From Microseira sp041929235 (GTDB lineage: Bacteria; Cyanobacteriota; Cyanobacteriia; Cyanobacteriales; Aerosakkonemataceae), in the NCBI RefSeq assembly GCF_041929235.1, contig NZ_JBHFNP010000040.1, forward strand, positions 62,001 to 126,000: DNA of 64,000 nucleotides. The letters run 5' to 3'. Within the stretch, counting starts at the first letter, position 1. The number at the start of each line of letters is the position of its first letter. Of this stretch, positions 43,501 through 51,575 are shown one piece after another. A program made the translations under genes and the position numbers. The notes beneath the pieces were generated by a model. It made no database searches. It was not told the origin of the DNA and worked only from the letters and a program-made list of their open reading frames with translations.

Positions 43501-46500
43501 AAAAATGGCTTAAATCCCGAAAATGGTTATGGGGCGGATTGCTATATGTATCGCGCTCATCCAACCAATGTTCAAGTTGCCAACTACGAAGAAAATTTGC
43601 GAGAATATTGGAAATTTGAATTAGATGGTAGTGGATACTACCGCCTCAAAAATGGCCTTTCTCCAGAAAATGGCTACGGTGAAGATTGTTATCTTCATCG
43701 CCAACATCCCACTAATGTAGGAGTCGCTACACAAGATAACAATTGGCGGCAATTTTGGAAATTAGAAGACCAAGGTAATGGATATTACCTGCTCAAAAAT
43801 GGCTTAAATCCAGAAAATGGGTATGGCAGCGATTGTTACTTATATCGGGATCATCCTACCAACGTTATAGTTGCCACTAATAACAATAATTGGCGACTTT
43901 TTTGGAAGCTAGAAAAAACCGCAATGGTGGCCTACCCTAGCAAAATTGATGAGGCTGAAGCTGCTTGGAGTCAAAAACTAGCTGAATTACAAAGAACGCA
44001 ACAACAAATAGCTGGTCTTGAAGCTTTCTTGCAATTGGGACTTTCCAGGAAAGCTGAATTAGAAGCACAGCTAGCCAATGTAAATAATCAACTCAATCAG
44101 TTGCGAAATGAGCTGAATCAACTCAATACTAACTTGCTGGCAGCGATTAAAAATATTCAGCTAACTCCTCAATCTATGCGAGTAGTGCATAAAGTAACAA
44201 AAGGCTCCCAAGCTGGACTAGAAACCACCGGAGGAATGTTAGAATTTGTCCGAACGGGTAGCCGTATCAGTGCCATAGAAACTTGCGAAGGTAACGTCCA
44301 ATTAAGTTACTTTGATACTCAAGGACGAATGCGGTTAACAAATTATGATGCTACTTCAGATAGCCGTAATATTGCCTTTGAACAATGGATGCCCGAACCA
44401 TTGCGAACTTGTCTCAACTTCAATAACACTAACAGCTTAGTGGAATTAAACGCTCCGATTTTAATCAATGAGGAATGGACAGTTGAAACTTGGTTTTGCT
44501 ATCCGTTTAATGACAAAATAACTTGGCGCGTTTTAGTCAGCGATGGTAATGGGGTTGAGAACCAAATTGTAGTCTACAACCAAGTGCAATTAGGAACTCG
44601 GATTAATGGTTTCTTCCATGATAGTGGCTACAGCTTGGAAAATCTATCTTCGGGCTGGCATCATCTCATAGCGATGGGCGAAGGTACAGGCGATAAAACT
44701 ACCACTACCTTCTATATAGACGGACAAAAAGTAGGAGAACCAATTGTCGCCAAGCCATCAATTAGCTTGAACGGACAGAAGGAACATCTAGTATTAGCAC
44801 CCGAAAGTATCCCGGTTGGCAATGAAATTACCATTAGTTTTTGGGTAAAAGGTGACACTTCCCTACCCAAAGAAACATCAATAATTGAAGCCGTTGATGG
44901 TAAAAATAACCGGATTTTAAACATACATCTACCTTGGTCTGACGGCACAATTTACTTTGATTGTGGTAGTGAGGGCAAAGATTTTGACCGCATTGAAAAA
45001 GCTGCCCAACAAAATGAATATGAAGGAACCTGGACGCATTGGGCATTTGTGAAAAGTGTTGGACTGGGAGAAATGTCAATTTACCGGAATGGTATCTTAT
45101 GGCATACTGCCACAGGGAAAACTAAACCTTTGCCCAAAACAGCCCAAGTCAAACTAGGCAGACTCGCGTTAGAAGATCGGTGTTACTATCATGGAGCGAT
45201 CGCAGATCTCAGAATCTGGAATCGCGCCCGCACTCAAGAAGAAATTCAATCCGATTTTGGCAAAACTCTCAAAGGCGAACAAAATGGGTTAGTAGGATAT
45301 TGGACATTTGCTAACAATGCCGCTAAAGATTCCAGTGCAAGCAAACGGGATGCGACTATAGTTGGTACGCCCAAATTTGAAACAATTTTAGGCCGCAGTA
45401 CCGGACAAATCCAAATTATTGGCAATCAAAAAACTGGCGGTCATCAAAGCGGAAAACTAGCAGAAGTCCGGATTTGGGCAATGGCATTGAAGCCAGAAGA
45501 AATTGAGATCAATAGTAAAATCTTTCTCAGTGGCAATGAACCAGGACTATTAGGATATTACCCACTCAATGAAGCTACAGGTACAGAAGTTCGAGATGCT
45601 ACAGGTAGCGGACGCAACGGCACAATTCAAGGCGCAAGTTGGTGGAATTGCACCGCCGTAATTGGCAACCTGGGACATAAAGTTATTCAGTTTGATGGTA
45701 AGAATGATTTCATTTCTCTACCTGCCTTGAATGCCGATTTTTCCCAAGGTTTAACCGTAGAAGCTTGGGTTTACTACAACAGCTTCAATAGTTGGTCGCG
45801 GGTGATGGATTTTGGCATCGGTAAGGATCAAGATAATATCGTTTTCGCAAATCCAGGAACAACAAACAATCTCGTTTTAAATATTCGTAGGGGGTCTGCA
45901 GATACTCAAATTCAAGCATCTGGAGTATTGCAAACAGGTGTATGGATGCACCTAGCGGGAACTGTGGATGCAGCAGGTAATGCCAAACTCTACAAAGATG
46001 GGCAACTAATTCAAAGCGGAAAAATAAATCTTCCCAATAATGTCAATCGCACTAGCAATTACATCGGCAATAGTAATTGGACAGGAGATGGTTTCTTCAA
46101 CGGCAAAATGGCTGAATTTCGGTTGTGGAAAAAAGCTCGCACCATAGAAGAAATTCAAGCAGCGATGAACGAACCTCTCACCGGGCCACAAACAGATTTG
46201 GTGCTTTACTTACCTTTGAGTGAAACTAAGCCCGAAGGTGCAGCACTCAAAACTCCCGATTTAGCAGGTAGTAACTCTGGTACGGTGAATGAAGCGATCG
46301 TCGTTGCTGACAACACTCTACCAATTGGTAGTAGTGCATTAGTTAGTTGCGAATACAGTACCGTTAGTATCGATCCAATCACCCGCCGTAAATCTGCATT
46401 AATGCGGCGTTTCTTTGCTTACCCTGCCCTCAATGGTGTTAACTTACTGCCCGATAAACGGATTGAACAACTCAATTTGAAATGGATTGGTAACGCTCAA

Positions 46501-48231
46501 TTTGCGCCTACTTTATTGGGTTATATAGAAGGAGCGCCTCCCATTCCTAGCGAAAACTTGACAGAATCAGACGATTATAACGGTGCAACTTCCGTCGAAC
46601 TCACCATATCAGAAGATGTAGAATTTAGCTGGAATCGATCGCAAGAAAGCGGTTTAGGTGCAACTATTGACCTATTTGTTGGCTCGGATACGGAAGTTTT
46701 GACAGGTGGGGGCGTAGGTGCAATTGTTCTGGAAAAATCAGGAGCAATTGTTGGCGGACAAGGAAACCGTGATTTCAACTACCAATTCATCAACGAAAGT
46801 AACATTACTTCCAGTTCCTCTCAACAAATGACTGACAAGCTGGAATTACGAGGAACCCAAGAAACATCTGCTAAGTTCTCTCACTTGGGTAAACGATTTA
46901 TTCCCAAAAATGTCGGCTATGCTTTGGTGATTTCTAGTTTGGCGGATGTATTTATTACCAAACTTGCTCGTAGTGGCAAAATGGTAGGTTATCAAGTTCA
47001 GCCGGTTGAGGGAATTTCCCCAGATGTAAATACTATTACCTTCTTGCTCAATCCTACTTACACCATGAATGGTAGTTTGGATGGCTTAACAGGCAGTAAT
47101 GCTACTAGCGATCGCTTCTTCCGCCACGTTCCCGAAATGCGAAGTCAGTACGGATCTTTGTATCCTGCCAGTTACTATCGTCTCCAAGAAGCCTACGATC
47201 TTAAACAGCAAATTGAACGGGAAGACAAGCGGCGAGAATCTTATTTTGCCCAGTTTAATGTCAGACTAATCGATGAAACTTCTTTAGACAGAGAAGTTGG
47301 GAGTGGCGAAGTTCCGGTTGGTATTTCCTTGCAACGAGAAGAAGATAAAGCTACGACTGGTACCACTACTAACGCAGACAAGGAAGCTGCCCAACAAGCA
47401 CAACTCGATAAATTCAACCAAGAGTTAGAAAATAGCGCCCAAAAACAATCAGAATTAGCCAAGAAAAAGAAAGCAGAAATTCAATCCAAGATTGACGATC
47501 TGGAAAAACGCAAGCACGCCACCGATAGTTTTGCCGGTTGGCAAAAGCGCATGGAAGATATCCAGGCTCGCTCTGGAAAGCGCAATATCGTCAACACCTA
47601 TGTTTGGGATGCAGATGGTGGTTTGCGGGCGGAAGCTCAAAGTTTTGCTAGTACTGCAGAACACACTATTGGTGGTTCATTTACCTTAGACGCTGGGTTA
47701 GGATTTCGCGGAGAGTTTGATATTGGACCAGCGGCTACTGAATTAACTGCCTTAGCCACTGTGAATATGACTCAAACCATGACTAAAACTGAGGTTCGTA
47801 GCAAGGGAATTGAGTTAAGTGTCGATCTCAGTGGCGTAGAAAGTAAGGGAATTACTGATTACAACGATTACCCAATTATACCTGGAGAAAAAGTCGATCG
47901 CTATCGGTTTATGAGCTTCTATCTCGAGGGTAGTAACAGCAACTTCTACGACTTTTTTAACTATGTCGTTGACCCAGAATGGCTGCAAAGTAACGACGAA
48001 GAAGCCCGCGCTTTGCGTCAGGTAATGGTAGGTAAACCCAACAAAGCTTGGCGCGTGCTGCACCGTGTTACTTATGTAGAACGTCCAGCACTGATGGGCT
48101 TTGGTCGGGATCTTCGTTCCCTCAAACAAGAAGAAGAAATCGACGCAATTAAGGAGTTGGCTAAAAAACAAAAAGCCCTGGAAGAAAAACTCGATCAAAT
48201 TATGGCTTTACTCAAGCAGAAATTACCGTAA
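40588..48231 (+). CDS. Giant multidomain LamG / beta-trefoil-like protein, 2547 residues
   Basis: Not a named family as a whole. Residues 1-390 look beta-rich and unassigned. About 400-525 hold two copies of an H-G-L-x-x-G-D-x-V-x-I / N-x-x-x-F-x-I module. LamG-like (concanavalin A-fold) modules lie at about 530-735 (GIIFDGKDDFVATEDPF), 1272-1395, 1398-1600 and 1700-1890 (VIQFDGKNDFISLP), each ending in G-L-x-G-Y-W/Y-x-L plus a G-x-x-G insert. Three 47-residue repeats with LKNGL-x-PENGYG-x-DCY and HPTNV (about 967-1109) probably make one beta-trefoil. Coiled coils are at about 900-935, 1119-1185, 2197-2335 and the extreme C-terminus. Residues 1905-2547 include GYIEGAPPIPSENLT and glycine-rich amphipathic stretches. 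No signal peptide or transmembrane helix is seen. A glycan-binding effector, toxin or surface protein is inferred. Confidence 0.8.
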   Translation: MLLQKAKIQHINTISHESKVVVFGTDSDGKIWYTVKQDGFEDSYLNVPAEQRTGWENWQELIFPDETDDRSVIDKEAEELTVKATPNQFIIKSRYKTKNQSAVAPVQLISALGHVYVFRQYKSNTLLVDRFVLDGLTNKLTRKLEVRFKRSRQKYQPSESMNKNGNALQNVDSLDFRDPDGNFFYEPTTELCLVNNLQNGWFTVVLVPTKENDRHRWHIFAYNSSNQKVELTTILASEEGLFDVKDYTLLEPKSEDDETLIPRSIPGIIKRTFDLTVAKITDGLSATKYDLQTEKKIPGGEVQLIKKTSRLMLAVPTDKGTAAISFAIASDGTLSEINETPTSTVLRSNEREILLPLNTLDEIKSIAGVMPPQGKIMGIERGSDDPVEEAEDKIRIISDTEIDLEDGDRVKIHGTLSYNGVYQVSQIDANTFAINNKWSSSELGFWEKQEEDKNLIFDGQISSYQITADGQLQIKAFNHGLENGDEVQIIGSQSLNDAYPVIKINSHSFALERLWGTVEAVNIKLQSRKRRGIIFDGKDDFVATEDPFANNTEFTIALWVKPTAINDGSFHGFIGKQGDKYRKPGLWISDSNGGLHYDSYSVEGSRYAGILTNFFNVANQWIHVAWVKKGAEYKFYRNGELFATQPAPKEFYTKESSEYHIGKVDNFWQGEIAEVRIWKQASTPEEIKNTMYLQLTGKEAGLVGYWRLGAIAEGKERKTADFSVNANDGIVYGGAYVGGVTLPRSLASQTSLVVKYSNPELFAVTQQETYEESFEFKVNSNTAIDINNVDNLGNKIFLMSYWGKTSRSAEEKISFSAVQNQFQNLGDGWYLASCRFTVPENISMLRCFEIAQVRGTWNSLEIRKHRIRLVSDAITEAKYNDTVTLTSIVDRYAALEKDSKIFASKEGEESRLLKEKLRLEKELAQLASIPKLQQRLNELKWFGFRLVFEETSLRNIYETEKNNPLNYWCRLKNGLNPENGYGADCYMYRAHPTNVQVANYEENLREYWKFELDGSGYYRLKNGLSPENGYGEDCYLHRQHPTNVGVATQDNNWRQFWKLEDQGNGYYLLKNGLNPENGYGSDCYLYRDHPTNVIVATNNNNWRLFWKLEKTAMVAYPSKIDEAEAAWSQKLAELQRTQQQIAGLEAFLQLGLSRKAELEAQLANVNNQLNQLRNELNQLNTNLLAAIKNIQLTPQSMRVVHKVTKGSQAGLETTGGMLEFVRTGSRISAIETCEGNVQLSYFDTQGRMRLTNYDATSDSRNIAFEQWMPEPLRTCLNFNNTNSLVELNAPILINEEWTVETWFCYPFNDKITWRVLVSDGNGVENQIVVYNQVQLGTRINGFFHDSGYSLENLSSGWHHLIAMGEGTGDKTTTTFYIDGQKVGEPIVAKPSISLNGQKEHLVLAPESIPVGNEITISFWVKGDTSLPKETSIIEAVDGKNNRILNIHLPWSDGTIYFDCGSEGKDFDRIEKAAQQNEYEGTWTHWAFVKSVGLGEMSIYRNGILWHTATGKTKPLPKTAQVKLGRLALEDRCYYHGAIADLRIWNRARTQEEIQSDFGKTLKGEQNGLVGYWTFANNAAKDSSASKRDATIVGTPKFETILGRSTGQIQIIGNQKTGGHQSGKLAEVRIWAMALKPEEIEINSKIFLSGNEPGLLGYYPLNEATGTEVRDATGSGRNGTIQGASWWNCTAVIGNLGHKVIQFDGKNDFISLPALNADFSQGLTVEAWVYYNSFNSWSRVMDFGIGKDQDNIVFANPGTTNNLVLNIRRGSADTQIQASGVLQTGVWMHLAGTVDAAGNAKLYKDGQLIQSGKINLPNNVNRTSNYIGNSNWTGDGFFNGKMAEFRLWKKARTIEEIQAAMNEPLTGPQTDLVLYLPLSETKPEGAALKTPDLAGSNSGTVNEAIVVADNTLPIGSSALVSCEYSTVSIDPITRRKSALMRRFFAYPALNGVNLLPDKRIEQLNLKWIGNAQFAPTLLGYIEGAPPIPSENLTESDDYNGATSVELTISEDVEFSWNRSQESGLGATIDLFVGSDTEVLTGGGVGAIVLEKSGAIVGGQGNRDFNYQFINESNITSSSSQQMTDKLELRGTQETSAKFSHLGKRFIPKNVGYALVISSLADVFITKLARSGKMVGYQVQPVEGISPDVNTITFLLNPTYTMNGSLDGLTGSNATSDRFFRHVPEMRSQYGSLYPASYYRLQEAYDLKQQIEREDKRRESYFAQFNVRLIDETSLDREVGSGEVPVGISLQREEDKATTGTTTNADKEAAQQAQLDKFNQELENSAQKQSELAKKKKAEIQSKIDDLEKRKHATDSFAGWQKRMEDIQARSGKRNIVNTYVWDADGGLRAEAQSFASTAEHTIGGSFTLDAGLGFRGEFDIGPAATELTALATVNMTQTMTKTEVRSKGIELSVDLSGVESKGITDYNDYPIIPGEKVDRYRFMSFYLEGSNSNFYDFFNYVVDPEWLQSNDEEARALRQVMVGKPNKAWRVLHRVTYVERPALMGFGRDLRSLKQEEEIDAIKELAKKQKALEEKLDQIMALLKQKLP

Positions 48232-48296
48232 TACTCGTTGAGTTACTCCTTGTCTAGTCGTTAAGACGCCGGAAAAATTTCAATATTCTATCCTTT

Positions 48297-48322
48297 GCAC
48301 GGTCTTTGACCGTGCTTTTTTT
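48297..48322 (+). terminator. Intrinsic terminator after the giant gene
   Basis: A perfect 8-bp stem GCACGGTC/GACCGTGC with a TTT loop followed by seven T residues, about 65 bases after the stop codon. It marks the giant gene as monocistronic. Confidence 0.9.
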
Positions 48323-48420
48323 GCGCTGCATAATTAATACCAAATCCGGGTTGAATGTGAGTTCGATACCCAAAGCATATCCTGGGATATAAATTTTCTG
48401 ATCAACAGAACTTACGCATC

Positions 48421-48850
48421 GATCCCCCCAACCCCCAATGGCAAGGGGGGCTTTCCGCTTGCCTCCAAAGCGGGCTTTGCGCTTGCCCTGCCCCCAAAGC
48501 GGGCTTTCCGGTTCCCCCAATGCCTTGGGGGGCTTTCCGCTTGCCCTGCCCCCAAAGCGGGCTTTCCGGTTCCCCCAAAGCGGGCTTTCCGGTTCCCCCA
48601 AAAGGGACTTTGCGCTTGCCCTGCCCCCAAAGCGGGCTTTCCGGTTCCCCCAAAGCGGGCTTTGCGCTTGCCCTGCCCCCAAAGCGGGCTTTCCGGTTCC
48701 CCCAAAGCGGGCTTTGCGCTTGCCCTGCCCCCAAAGCGGGCTTTCCGGTTCCCCCAAAGCGGGCTTTCCGGTTCCCCCAAAGGGGACTTTGCGCTTGCCC
48801 TGCCCCCAAAGCGGGCTTTCCGGTTCCCCCCTTGGCAAGGGGGGCTAGGG
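48421..48850. repeat. Compound 23/29-bp tandem array bounded by CCCCCTTGGCAAGGGGGG-type ends
   Basis: Eleven exact copies of AAAGCGGGCTTT joined by two kinds of linker: CCGGTTCCCCC (23-bp unit) and GCGCTTGCCCTGCCCCC (29-bp unit), in mixed order, plus three variants (AAAGGGACTTT twice). The array begins with CCAATGGCAAGGGGGGCTTT and ends with CCCCCTTGGCAAGGGGGGCT, a palindromic end common in cyanobacterial intergenic repeats. Long open frames exist in several phases on both strands because the units lack stops; I do not consider them genes. Confidence 0.85.
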
Positions 48851-48901
48851 GGGATCGGCATATGAAGCATTGCGTGCATAAGTCCTGATAAATTCACACC
48901 T

Positions 48902-49026
48902 CGCACTGGGCAGGCGGGACGCCTACCCCACAACAATTGGGGATCTCTTGTGGGGTGGGCAGGAAAGCCCGCGCCTACCCCACAACAATTGGGGATCTCT
49001 TGTGGGGTGGACAGGAAAGCCCGCCT
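48902..49026. repeat. 52-bp tandem duplication containing a CCCCACAA/TTGTGGGG palindrome
   Basis: Two copies starting at 48921 and 48973 of GCCTACCCCACAACAATTGG followed by GGATCTCTTGTGGGGTGG and CAGGAAAGCCCGC. Each copy is itself a hairpin and the last ends 12 bases before the next gene's stop. Related to the stem at 37054-37118. Confidence 0.8.
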
Positions 49027-49037
49027 TATGTTTAGAT

Positions 49038-50135
49038 TTACGCCGCCAATGCTGGATAATCGGTGTAACCTTGCTCTAAATTATTGTCTCCCATTCCATA
49101 AAATGTTTTGGGATTTGGCGGATTCAATTCTGCATCGGCTATAAAGCGTTGAGGTAAATCTGGATTAGAAATAAATAACTTGCCAAAGGACACTAAATCG
49201 GCATCACCAGAGGCAATAACTGTATTTCCTTTCGCTTTATCGTAGCCGCCATTGCTAATAATTGTACCGCTGTAAATTGGACGGAAAATCGGCAAAACTG
49301 GATTCAGAACTTCTCGCGTTGCTAAATCTTGTTCGTTGGGTTCCATCAGGTGAATGTAAGCCAGGTTATAGCGATTTAGAGCATCAATAACATAACTAAA
49401 AGTTGCCTTGGGATTTGAATCTTGCATCCCGTAGAAACTGTTGCTGGGGGAAAGTTTAATTCCGACGCGATCGCTTCCCCAAACACTTGTCACCGCTTCC
49501 ATCACTTCCAGCAAAAAGCGGGCGCGGTTTTCCATCGACCCGCCGTATATATCGCTACGTTGATTAGAGCCATCTTGCAGAAACTGATCGATTAAATAAC
49601 CAAACGCGCCGTGCAACTCAACACCATCGAATCCTGCTTGCATTGCATTTTCTGCACCTTGGCGGAACTCTGCGACAATCTCTGGGATTTCCTCAGTTTC
49701 TAAAGCGCGTGGTGTATCGATATTTACTTTGCCCATGGGAGTGTGGAGAGTGCCTGGGGCAGCGATCGCACTAGGCGCAACGGGCAATTCCCCATTTAGC
49801 AAGGCAGGATGACTTACGCGCCCGCTGTGCCACAATTGCAAGAAAATCTTGCCACCTTTAATATGAACCGCTTCCGTAACTTGTTTCCATCCCTCGATTT
49901 GTTCGGGTGAGTAAATACCCGGACAATTCATGTATCCATTACTCAGGGGAGAAACCATCGTGCATTCAGTAATAATTAAACCAGCAGATGCCCGTTGAGC
50001 ATAGTAAGTCGCCATTAAAGAATTGGGAATTGAATTAACAGCACGCAGGCGAGTCATCGGTGCCATCACAATCCGATTGGGTAAGGTATAAGCACCAACT
50101 TGAACGGCAGAGAAAAGATTGTTTTCGGTATTCAT
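49038..50135 (-). CDS. Old Yellow Enzyme-type alkene reductase
   Basis: An FMN TIM-barrel protein of 365 residues. It has PNRIVMAPMTRLRAVNSIPN at the N-terminus, LIITECTMVSPLSNGY, LQLWHSGRVSHP, FDGVELHGAFGYLIDQFLQD, SNQRSDIYGGSMENRARFLL, and a C-terminal LVSFGKLFISNPDLPQR. Substrate-binding His/Asn normally appear as H-G-A-N-G-Y-L; here the Asn is Phe (HGAFGYL). NADPH-dependent enoate reductases of this family reduce electrophilic alkenes, peroxides or nitro compounds, often in stress detoxification. Monocistronic. Confidence 0.92.
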   Translation of the reverse strand: MNTENNLFSAVQVGAYTLPNRIVMAPMTRLRAVNSIPNSLMATYYAQRASAGLIITECTMVSPLSNGYMNCPGIYSPEQIEGWKQVTEAVHIKGGKIFLQLWHSGRVSHPALLNGELPVAPSAIAAPGTLHTPMGKVNIDTPRALETEEIPEIVAEFRQGAENAMQAGFDGVELHGAFGYLIDQFLQDGSNQRSDIYGGSMENRARFLLEVMEAVTSVWGSDRVGIKLSPSNSFYGMQDSNPKATFSYVIDALNRYNLAYIHLMEPNEQDLATREVLNPVLPIFRPIYSGTIISNGGYDKAKGNTVIASGDADLVSFGKLFISNPDLPQRFIADAELNPPNPKTFYGMGDNNLEQGYTDYPALAA

Positions 50136-50214
50136 AGGGTTCTATATTTAAGCGCCAGAATCATCATAGCTCTAGCTTGCACTTGCAGATGTGCTTCTGG
50201 AAACAACAAGAACC

Positions 50215-50262
50215 GAGCAACCAGGGGTAAAATTTAGGAAAAAATGATACACTATTGAGGAG
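50215..50262 (+). repeat. Leader repeat upstream of the Uma2 gene (second copy at 50980-51024)
   Basis: GGTAAAATTTAGGAAAAAAT followed by GATACACTATTGAGGAG. A near copy (ATAAAATTTAGGAAAAATGA, then TACACTTGAAGAA) starts 14 bases after the Uma2 stop codon. The repeat probably carries the Uma2 promoter/leader; the downstream copy may be left from a lost second Uma2 gene. Confidence 0.7.
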
Positions 50263-50336
50263 TACAATTAAATGTTTTGAATTGGTTAGCTTATCTGAGA
50301 ACTATATTAGCAATTCGCTCCTAAATCAGTAACCTT

Positions 50337-50966
50337 ATGACTGTCTCGCTTGCTCAACCACAAGAAATAATCCATTTATCGGGTATCAGTTGGCAGACTT
50401 ATGAAACCTTGCTAAAGGAACTGAGCGATCGCCGACTGCGCCTCACCTATAATCGCGGCTACCTTGAAATCATGGCTCCATCCTACGAACACGAAAACTA
50501 CAAGGAAGTATTGGGTGACTTTGTTAAAACCATAGCTCAAGAGTTAAAAGTTAAAATTGCACCTTGTGGTTCGACTACTTTTAAAGTAGCAGAACTCGGT
50601 GGTTCTGAACCAGACGCATGTTTTTACATTAAAAATATAAGTGCGATTAAAGGGAAAAAAAGGATTGACTTAGAAACAGATCCACCCCCAGACTTAGTAG
50701 TTGAAATTGATATCACCAGTAGTTCCAGAAATCGTTTCCAAGTTTATGCAGATATGGGAGTGCCTGAAATATGGCTCTATGACGGCAAATCTTTCAGTAT
50801 TAATATTCTCCAGGATCTAGAGTACGTTACTTCTAGTAAAAGTCTAGCTTTTCCTAATCTACCCCTATCCGAAATTAATCGATTTTTACAACAAGCGGAG
50901 ACTAAGGATTATTTAGAATTAATAGCGGAATTTCGCGACTGGGTTAAGAGTAAAATTCAGCAATGA
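50337..50966 (+). CDS. Uma2 family (DUF820) PD-(D/E)XK endonuclease-like protein
   Basis: A protein of 209 residues: LTYNRGYLEIMAPSYEHENY, the acid in GGSEPDACFYI, PPPDLVVEIDITSSSRNRF with the E-x-D of the nuclease core, and YADMGVPEIWLYDGK. These are the hallmarks of the Uma2/DUF820 family, hugely expanded in cyanobacteria and distributed like mobile or selfish genes. Restriction-like DNA cleavage is expected from the fold, but no biological role is settled. Confidence 0.9.
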   Translation: MTVSLAQPQEIIHLSGISWQTYETLLKELSDRRLRLTYNRGYLEIMAPSYEHENYKEVLGDFVKTIAQELKVKIAPCGSTTFKVAELGGSEPDACFYIKNISAIKGKKRIDLETDPPPDLVVEIDITSSSRNRFQVYADMGVPEIWLYDGKSFSINILQDLEYVTSSKSLAFPNLPLSEINRFLQQAETKDYLELIAEFRDWVKSKIQQ

Positions 50967-51048
50967 GTAATTGCTACCGGCTCAACCAGAGATAAAATTT
51001 AGGAAAAATGATACACTTGAAGAATATCTGCACGTAGCGGATTCTCAG

Positions 51049-51180
51049 ATGACTCAACCACAAAACCCTCAGCCTACTTCGACTACACCACAACCTCAAT
51101 CCGTCCCGTTAACTCAACCACAAAACTCTCAGCCTACTTCGACTACACCACAACCTCAATCCGTCCCGTTAACTCATTAA
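51049..51180 (+). CDS. Pro/Gln/Thr-rich 43-residue frame made of a 20-residue tandem repeat
   Basis: Two copies of a 60-bp repeat encode TQPQN(P/S)QPTSTTPQ and PQSVPL. The DNA copies differ at one base, so the duplication is recent. The frame begins at an ATG and ends 9 bases before the next gene. It may be the former N-terminal linker of that gene, separated by a frameshift. Coding status uncertain. Confidence 0.4.
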   Translation: MTQPQNPQPTSTTPQPQSVPLTQPQNSQPTSTTPQPQSVPLTH

Positions 51181-51188
51181 CTCAAACT

Positions 51189-51575
51189 GTGCAACCAAAG
51201 ACTAGATTAGGTAGGAGGAAAGAGGTAATTTTAAAGAACATCTGGGAGCCTCTGGATTTTCTGGGTAAGAGTTTAATGGGGGATTTGTGGAGAACTACTT
51301 ATTTATCAATTCAGGATGCGATCGCTCTCAGCATTCTGTTACAAGTTCCAGGTTTAATCGGGCAGTGGATTATCGGTAAAAGCTTTTCCGATTTTAGCGT
51401 TTGTCTTAAAGAAAGTGCCTTAAGTCCAACACGATATGCTTGCTTTATTATCGTAACATCTGATTTTTTGCTTTGGATTGTGCTTGCTGGTCGAATTATC
51501 GGTCGTTTCTGGGCAGATTTGAAAGATTTGAGGCAAGGTAACCGAAGAGGTGGATATGGCTCTGGTCAACCGTAG
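51189..51575 (+). CDS. Small membrane protein, hypothetical
   Basis: A protein of 128 residues from a GTG start. It has a basic N-terminus (KTRLGRRKEVILKN), a segment SIQDAIALSILLQVPGLIGQ, and a second hydrophobic helix CFIIVTSDFLLWIVLAGRII, then a basic tail. No family recognised. The next gene starts inside its last codons (20-base overlap), which suggests one transcript and coupled translation. Confidence 0.55.
   Translation: MQPKTRLGRRKEVILKNIWEPLDFLGKSLMGDLWRTTYLSIQDAIALSILLQVPGLIGQWIIGKSFSDFSVCLKESALSPTRYACFIIVTSDFLLWIVLAGRIIGRFWADLKDLRQGNRRGGYGSGQP

Noticed and set aside
48254..48936. Long open frames of 135-194 codons in several phases on the minus strand and 122-136 codons on the plus strand
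   Set aside because: They are translations of the 23/29-bp repeat array (LWGQGKRK, RFGGTGKPALGEPES and similar), open on both strands because the units contain no stops. No RBS and no protein-like composition.
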